Assembly (NCBI GenBank): GCA_039812685.1
Contig: JBDIBB010000144.1
Span: 1-9,326, forward strand
DNA: 9,326 bases
Direction of reading: 5' to 3'
Origin: JBDIBB01 sp039812685
GTDB lineage: Bacteria > Acidobacteriota > Vicinamibacteria > Vicinamibacterales > JAFNAJ01
Positions 5,825 to 9,326 of this stretch are shown here, piece by piece. Positions within the stretch are counted from its first letter, which is position 1. Every line of letters starts with the position of its first letter. The notes beneath the pieces were generated by a model. The model was not told where the DNA came from. It searched no databases and saw only the letters and a list, made by a program, of their open reading frames with translations. The position numbers were made by a program, and so were the translations under genes.

Positions 5825-6478
5825 ATGGCGGCCCCCATGCGCGGGCTGCTCGCCGCCCTGGTGGCGATCGCCTGGCTGCCGGCCGGGGCGTCGGCTCAGG
5901 AGCGGGAGCCGCTGCCGCTGTTCGTGGTCGACGCGCAGGGCGCGCTGCCCAAGCTGCCCACCGGCGATCCCGTGCGCAATCCCCGCGGGCTGGGCCAGGG
6001 TTCGCTCCCGCCGTGGGGGCCGGGCGTCACGCTTGGCGCGCACGTGTACCCGCTGCGTGGCCGCCGGATGTCGCTCGGGCTGGGCGCCAGCTACCAGCGG
6101 GTGAAGGGCTCGCGATCGCCCGACGCAGACGAGAAAACCCCCGCCCTCGACCTCGGGCCAACGGTGACCACCCGGTTCACGGCGATCGCGCCGCAGGCCT
6201 CGATCAACTTCGGGCACCGGCGCGGGTGGAGCTACCTGAGCGCGGGGCTCGGGCGGGCGGCGCTCACCATCTCACGTGACGATGCGCTGGAGGAAGTGGC
6301 GCAGAACGTGAGCACGATGAACTGGGGCGGCGGCGGCCGCTGGTTCGCGAAGGATCACCTCGCGTTCTCCTTCGACGTGCGCATCCATCGCCTGCCGGCG
6401 CTCGCGCCGTCGCCGCTCTCGGCCGGTCACCCGAAGATGAGCCTCCTGGTGTTCAGCGTGGGGATCTCGCTTCAGTAG
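5825..6478 (+). CDS. Small predicted outer-membrane beta-barrel protein
   Basis: A 217-residue exported protein. Residues 1-24 form a signal peptide: short basic start (MAAPMRG), hydrophobic core LLAALVAIAWL and an ASA cleavage site before Q25. The mature part shows alternating amphipathic strands typical of small 8-strand-type barrels, e.g. GVTLGAHVYPL (67-77), MSLGLGASYQRV (82-93), FTAIAPQASINFG (118-130), GWSYLSAGLGRAALTI (134-149), HLAFSFDVRIHRL (178-190) and the C-terminal MSLLVFSVGISLQ. The last residue is Gln rather than the usual aromatic. Function is not recognisable; porin-like or structural are both possible. Two other starts exist: ATG 5837, and GTG 5789, whose GTGA overlaps the stop of the SDR gene and would add 12 basic residues. 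ATG 5825 gives the most ordinary signal peptide length. Probably cotranscribed with the SDR gene. Confidence 0.75.
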   Translation: MAAPMRGLLAALVAIAWLPAGASAQEREPLPLFVVDAQGALPKLPTGDPVRNPRGLGQGSLPPWGPGVTLGAHVYPLRGRRMSLGLGASYQRVKGSRSPDADEKTPALDLGPTVTTRFTAIAPQASINFGHRRGWSYLSAGLGRAALTISRDDALEEVAQNVSTMNWGGGGRWFAKDHLAFSFDVRIHRLPALAPSPLSAGHPKMSLLVFSVGISLQ

Positions 6479-6668
6479 CGGACGGACCCCGCGGCGACCG
6501 GCAGGTTGCCTCGATGCCGCGGAGGTCGTCGGCGCGCCAGGTGCACGCAAGGTCGCCGGCGAGATCCAGCGCGCCGGCTGGCGGCAGCCGGCGCCAGTGC
6601 ATGGGCGTGCCGGCACCCGGCGGCGCCGTGCGGTCGGGCGATGGTGGGTGGGTGAGCAGCGATCGCAT
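6453..6668 (-). CDS. Possible small hypothetical protein in the gap after the barrel gene
   Basis: A 71-residue minus-strand frame from ATG 6668-6666 to a stop at 6455-6453, overlapping the 3' end of the barrel gene by 26 bases tail to tail. A second ATG at 6602 would give 49 residues. Most codons end in G or C, and the centre (residues 33-57, DLAGDL, TWRADDLRGIEATC) reads like a normal soluble protein rather than the Arg/Pro/Ala strings of shadow frames. The continuous frame extends much further upstream through the antisense of the SGNH gene, which lowers confidence. There is no Shine-Dalgarno site. A CAGAAT box lies 17-22 bases before the ATG on the minus strand. No family recognised. Confidence 0.3.
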   Translation of the reverse strand: MRSLLTHPPSPDRTAPPGAGTPMHWRRLPPAGALDLAGDLACTWRADDLRGIEATCRSPRGPSATEARSPR

Positions 6669-6739
6669 CGGCCAGTCCCGATTCTGCAATCGTCCCGCCG
6701 CGCCCACGCTTGAATCGGCTCGGCCAACTGCGCCAGCGC

Positions 6740-6745
6740 TACAAT
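6740..6745 (+). promoter_or_regulatory. -10 box TACAAT upstream of the SGNH hydrolase
   Basis: TACAAT (five of six consensus matches) sits in GC-rich DNA and predicts transcription from about 6752. A TTGAAT lies at 6710-6715 but 24 bases away, too far for a normal -35 box. The box overlaps an in-frame ATG at 6744, which argues for the downstream ATG at 6768 as the real start, leaving a leader of about 16 bases. Confidence 0.45.
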
Positions 6746-6767
6746 GGGCGGCCGCGCCCCGGCCGCC

Positions 6768-7541
6768 ATGACCCGCTTCACCGTCCTGTTCGTCGCCGTC
6801 GCCGCCGCGCTCGCCCAGGCGTGCGGAGGATCGCCGGTGAGGCCGACGGCCCTTCCGCCGGTGGCGTCGGTCCCATCCGACCCGGCGCCGCCCCCGTCCC
6901 CATCCCCGCCGCCATCTCCGCCGGCACCGGTCGTGACGCTGGAGCGCACCCGGTTCCTCGCCTTTGGCGACAGCATGACCGACGGCCAGAGCGCCGTCTC
7001 GTCGCGCTACAGCCTCGACCCGGTCACGTCGTACCCGTCGATGCTGCGGCAGATGCTGGTGGAGCGTTATCCCACGCAGACCATCCAGGTGGAGAACGCC
7101 GGCCGGTCGGGCGAGTGGGCGGCCGACGGCCAGTACCGCCTGCGCGACGAAATGGCGCGGTACCAGCCGGAGGTGTTGCTGCTCATGGAGGGCGCCAACG
7201 ACCTGGCGGCGCTCGGCGCGCGCGGGATGAACCCGGCGACGGCGGCCATCGAGTCGATGGTGGCCGACGCCGGCCGCCATGGCGTGATGGTGTTTCTCGC
7301 GACGCTGCCGCCCCAGCGGCCTGGCGGATCGCGCGCCTCGTTCATCGAACTGCTGCCCGCCTACAACGACTGGATGCGGCGGATCGCGCGCGAGCGCGGC
7401 GCGACGCTGGTGGACGTGCACGCGGCGCTCGAGGGCGATCTGTCGCTGCTCAGCGCCGACGGCCTGCACCCCACGGTCGACGGCTACCGCGCGATCGCGC
7501 AGGCGTTTGCCGACGCGATCATCCAGGTGCTGCAGCGATGA
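6768..7541 (+). CDS. SGNH/GDSL-type hydrolase, probable lipoprotein
   Basis: A 257-residue secreted esterase/lipase-like enzyme with all four SGNH blocks: block I FGDSMTDG with nucleophile S69, block II NAGRSG with oxyanion glycine G112, block III EGAND with N144, and block V DGLHP with D231 and H234. Residues 1-18 are an export signal (MTRF then a hydrophobic VLFVAVAAALAQA), and C19 follows ALAQA as a relaxed lipobox, so a lipid-anchored protein is likely. A Pro/Ser linker (about 38-55) separates the anchor from the catalytic domain. The family cleaves carboxylic or thio-esters, including acyl groups on lipids and sugars; this member's substrate cannot be told. An in-frame ATG at 6744 would add eight residues ahead of the signal peptide and falls in the -10 box, so 6768 is preferred. 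The 3' end overlaps the convergent cca gene by 23 bases. Confidence 0.88.
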   Translation: MTRFTVLFVAVAAALAQACGGSPVRPTALPPVASVPSDPAPPPSPSPPPSPPAPVVTLERTRFLAFGDSMTDGQSAVSSRYSLDPVTSYPSMLRQMLVERYPTQTIQVENAGRSGEWAADGQYRLRDEMARYQPEVLLLMEGANDLAALGARGMNPATAAIESMVADAGRHGVMVFLATLPPQRPGGSRASFIELLPAYNDWMRRIARERGATLVDVHAALEGDLSLLSADGLHPTVDGYRAIAQAFADAIIQVLQR

Positions 7542-8925
7542 GGGCGCGGGCGGCCGCAAGGGCCTCGTCGACCGTCGTCACCTCGCCGTCGAGCTGGCGC
7601 TCGTAGACCGCGTCCAGGATGCGCCCCATGCCGGGGCCGGGCGGCACGTCGAGCGCCAGCAGGTGACGGCCGAGCAGCAGGCGCGCCTGGGCCCGGTGCT
7701 GCACGCCGAGCATGCGCGCGCGGTCGAGGAACCAGCCCATCGCCGAACAGTCGAAGGTGCCCGGTCGGCGCCCGACGCAATCGGCCTCGGCCAGGCGGGC
7801 GAGCAGGTCGAGATCCACCTTGAGTGCGAGGCGGCGGAAGGCCCCGTCGCCCACGCCAGACGCGGCCTTGTGCCAGGCGCCCGGCTTCAGGTGGTGTGCG
7901 ACCAGGCCCAGCACCTGACGGCGGACGTCATAGCCTTCCATCGTGTGCACGTTGAGCCGATCCAGGAAGCGGCCGGCCGGCTCCACACCGGCTTCCTCGT
8001 GGCCCAGTGACCGGATGCGGCCGTCGACCGTCGCGGTGGTGGCCGGCTTGCCGAAGTCGTGCGCGATGGCGCCGAGCATCACCGCCACGCGTTGCGGCCG
8101 TGACAGGTTGTCGATGCGCGCGCGCGCTTCGTCGACCACCTGCAGCGTGTGCGTCCAGACGTCGCCCTCGGGGTGCCAGTCCGGCTCCTGCGGGCAGCCC
8201 ACCAGCGCCAGGCATTCCGGCCACAGCCGTGCGACGACGCCCAGATCCAGCGCCAGCGCGAGGCCCGTCGATGGCCGTGCCGCCTGGAGCAGCAGCTTCT
8301 CCATCTCGCCCCAGACGCGCTCGGCCGGGAGGTCGTCGAGCGGCAGCGCGCGGCACAGCGCGGCGGTGGTCTCGTCGAGCGTCAGATCGAAGCGCGCGGC
8401 GAACTGCACCGCGCGCAGCACGCGCAGGCTGTCGTCGCCGAAGGTGGCCGTGTCGACGGCGCGCAGCACGCGCCGCGCGAGGTCGCCGCGCCCGTCGAAC
8501 GGGTCCTCGTAGGCATCCGACAGCGGGTCCCAGGCGATCGCGTTGATCGTGAAGTCGCGGCGGCGGGCCGCCTCGGCCGGCGACAGCCGCGGATCGCCCG
8601 TCACCTCGAAGCCCCGGTGGCCGCGGCCGGTCTTCGACTCGCGCCGCGGCAGCGCGACGTCGAGCTCGTGCACCTTGTAGACGGTGAAGCTCTCGCCGAC
8701 GGTGTTCACCGGCCCGATCCGCTCGAGCAGCGCGCGCAGCGGGGCGGCGTCGAGGCCGAACACCTCGAGGTCGATGTCCTTCGACGCGCGCCCGAGGAGG
8801 CGGTCGCGCACCCAGCCGCCGACAATCAGCGCGCGGCCGCCGTGCGCGCGCACCAGCCGCGCCACGTCGAGCGCGGCGGCGAGCGGGTCACGCGAAGGTC
8901 CGGTGGAGGCGGGCGTGTCGGTCAC
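7519..8925 (-). CDS. cca: CCA-adding tRNA nucleotidyltransferase with HD domain
   Basis: A 468-residue class II nucleotidyltransferase that builds or repairs the 3' CCA end of tRNAs. The head domain has IVGGWVRDRLLG (34-45), the metal-binding DID (50-52), GHRGFEVTGD (102-111) and RRDFTINA (122-129). Neck motifs follow: DSLRVLRAVQFAARF (165-179) and ERVWGEMEKLLL (202-213). A C-terminal HD phosphohydrolase domain shows WTHTLQVVD (257-265), AIAHDFGK (286-293, HD at 289-290) and AHHLKPG (343-349). It is longer than E. coli Cca (412 residues) and resembles the HD-carrying bacterial group. Whether it is a full CCA enzyme or an A-adding or CC-adding form cannot be settled by eye. The frame reaches ATG 9069, but residues upstream are Arg/Pro-rich and unlike the family, so GTG 8925-8923 is preferred; its Shine-Dalgarno is weak. 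Confidence 0.9.
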   Translation of the reverse strand: MTDTPASTGPSRDPLAAALDVARLVRAHGGRALIVGGWVRDRLLGRASKDIDLEVFGLDAAPLRALLERIGPVNTVGESFTVYKVHELDVALPRRESKTGRGHRGFEVTGDPRLSPAEAARRRDFTINAIAWDPLSDAYEDPFDGRGDLARRVLRAVDTATFGDDSLRVLRAVQFAARFDLTLDETTAALCRALPLDDLPAERVWGEMEKLLLQAARPSTGLALALDLGVVARLWPECLALVGCPQEPDWHPEGDVWTHTLQVVDEARARIDNLSRPQRVAVMLGAIAHDFGKPATTATVDGRIRSLGHEEAGVEPAGRFLDRLNVHTMEGYDVRRQVLGLVAHHLKPGAWHKAASGVGDGAFRRLALKVDLDLLARLAEADCVGRRPGTFDCSAMGWFLDRARMLGVQHRAQARLLLGRHLLALDVPPGPGMGRILDAVYERQLDGEVTTVDEALAAARALIAAAPG

Positions 8926-9072
8926 GGCGGCGTGCTCGAGGGCTGCTGGACGATCTGGGTTGGGGGACTGGCGGTCCGGTCTCCGTGGGCTGCGGGGCCG
9001 CGAGGCGGTCTCGGGCGTGGCGCGGGGTGCCGGCGTGGCACCAACAGGACGCCGCTCGGCACGATGCACGGA

Positions 9073-9195
9073 TCAATCCATGGCCGGCCATGGGCGATCG
9101 GGGCGGCGATGCGTGCGGACGGTCGGTGCGAGCACGGCCCACTGGGCGTCGATCAGGCTCGTGCCGTCGAGTACGACGGCGATCCCGCCGGTGTC
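9073..9195 (-). pseudogene. Possible transposase-like remnant
   Basis: A 40-residue minus-strand frame between two stops, without an ATG or GTG start near its beginning, yet with about 85% G/C third bases. It contains LIDAQWAVLAPTV followed by RRPDRPW, which resembles the N-terminus of IS5-family transposases (L-T-D-x-Q-W-x-x-L-x-P then a GRPR-type segment). Nothing after the stop at 9075-9073 continues the homology in any frame I read. If the likeness is real it is a decayed fragment; otherwise it is an unassigned piece of coding-like DNA. Confidence 0.22.
9078..9093. repeat. 16-bp perfect palindrome
   Basis: CCATGGCCGGCCATGG is its own reverse complement over 16 bases. It lies near the end of the transposase-like fragment, upstream of cca. 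It could be a protein-binding site or chance in GC-rich DNA. Confidence 0.3.
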
Positions 9196-9248
9196 TCAGG
9201 CCCCGATCAGGATTCATCAGATGGCGTCGGGCCCGCCCTCCTGAGACA
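9192..9248. repeat. 9-bp inverted repeat
   Basis: TGTCTCAGG (9192-9200) and its perfect reverse complement CCTGAGACA (9240-9248) are 39 bases apart. The arms flank the stop of the partial minus-strand frame and the start of the transposase-like frame. No flanking direct repeat is visible, so it is not shown to be an element end. Confidence 0.35.
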
Positions 9249-9326
9249 TGCCGCCGCGAGACGCGCGTGCCACCATTCCCGCAACCGGTTGCGTGTCAAC
9301 AGGACGTGGGCGAGCAACGTGGACGC
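9207..9326 (-). CDS. Possible C-terminal end of a minus-strand protein (partial)
   Basis: A frame entering from the right edge gives 39 residues and stops at TGA 9209-9207. The stretch LLAHVLLTRNRLREWWHARL looks like an amphipathic helix of a real protein, and 30 of 39 codons end in G or C. The last ten residues are less coding-like. No family is recognised, and the start lies outside the window. If real, the promoter-like boxes at 9272-9299 would lie inside a gene. Confidence 0.25.
   Translation of the reverse strand, partial: ASTLLAHVLLTRNRLREWWHARLAAACLRRAGPTPSDES
9272..9299 (-). promoter_or_regulatory. Promoter-like boxes with an operator-like palindrome in the spacer
   Basis: On the minus strand a perfect -35 hexamer TTGACA (9299-9294) is followed after 16 bases by AATGGT (9277-9272; three of six matches). 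The spacer holds the perfect 14-bp palindrome CGCAACCGGTTGCG (9280-9293), whose central CAACCGGTTG resembles LacI/PurR-type operators. A repressor there would block the promoter. The first ORF downstream is only ten codons (ATG at 9249), and cca starts about 340 bases away. It may be coincidence if this DNA is coding. Confidence 0.27.

Larger units (their letters stand above)
8926..9326. other. Gene-poor 400-base end of the window
   Basis: No complete gene is convincing here. It contains the upstream region of cca, several overlapping open fragments on the minus strand described separately, a 16-bp palindrome, a 9-bp inverted repeat and a 14-bp palindrome between promoter-like boxes. Long frames on both strands are Arg/Pro/His-rich and look like shadows. 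A promoter directly in front of cca (8926-9000) is not visible. Confidence 0.5.

Noticed and set aside
8888..9217. 109-residue minus-strand frame upstream of cca
   Set aside because: Arg/Pro/His/Ser strings without any domain, and it overlaps the cca start in another frame.
8684..9244. 186-residue plus-strand frame at the right end
   Set aside because: Mostly antisense to cca, with Ser/Arg-rich shadow composition.

Overview
The window is GC-rich throughout (I estimate about 70%) with strong G/C preference at third codon positions, and it is densely packed with chromosomal genes. A small predicted outer-membrane barrel and a secreted lipoprotein esterase point to a Gram-negative envelope. The mix of a fused acyl-activating/ACP/acyltransferase protein, a diadenylate-cyclase-like protein and AT-rich -10 boxes standing out of GC-rich DNA fits a soil-type Acidobacteriota (for example Vicinamibacteria). 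That placement is an inference, because the window holds no rRNA or other phylogenetic marker beyond infA and cca. I see no CRISPR array, tRNA, rRNA, phage module or intact insertion sequence.

Layout, left to right. Positions 1-76 hold the tail of an unknown plus-strand gene. Minus-strand genes follow: an 89-residue Cys/His-rich protein (89-358), translation initiation factor IF-1 from a TTG start (439-657), and an 850-residue fusion of an AMP-forming acyl-activating enzyme, an acyl carrier protein domain and a PlsC-type acyltransferase (794-3346). From a 93-bp divergent spacer the plus-strand genes start: a 457-residue protein with a C-terminal, altered diadenylate cyclase (DAC) domain (3440-4813), an atypical NAD-binding SDR (4893-5792), a small outer-membrane barrel protein (5825-6478) and a lipoprotein SGNH/GDSL hydrolase (6768-7541). 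The last runs tail to tail into a minus-strand CCA-adding tRNA nucleotidyltransferase with an HD domain (7519-8925). The final 400 bases hold no confident gene, only open fragments, a possible broken transposase-like remnant and several inverted repeats.

The genes fall into housekeeping functions (IF-1, CCA enzyme) and envelope or lipid functions (acyl-ACP-acyltransferase fusion, barrel protein, lipoprotein hydrolase). The most unusual region is 3350-3440. One AT-rich, nearly symmetric element can serve as a -10 box on both strands, feeding the lipid-acylating fusion one way and the DAC-like protein the other. The DAC-like gene then has a leader with two mutually exclusive GC-rich hairpins, one ending directly at its start codon. 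The DAC-like protein keeps the DGA motif but has RST in place of the RHR motif, so it may be a nucleotide sensor or a cyclase with changed chemistry rather than a standard c-di-AMP synthase.
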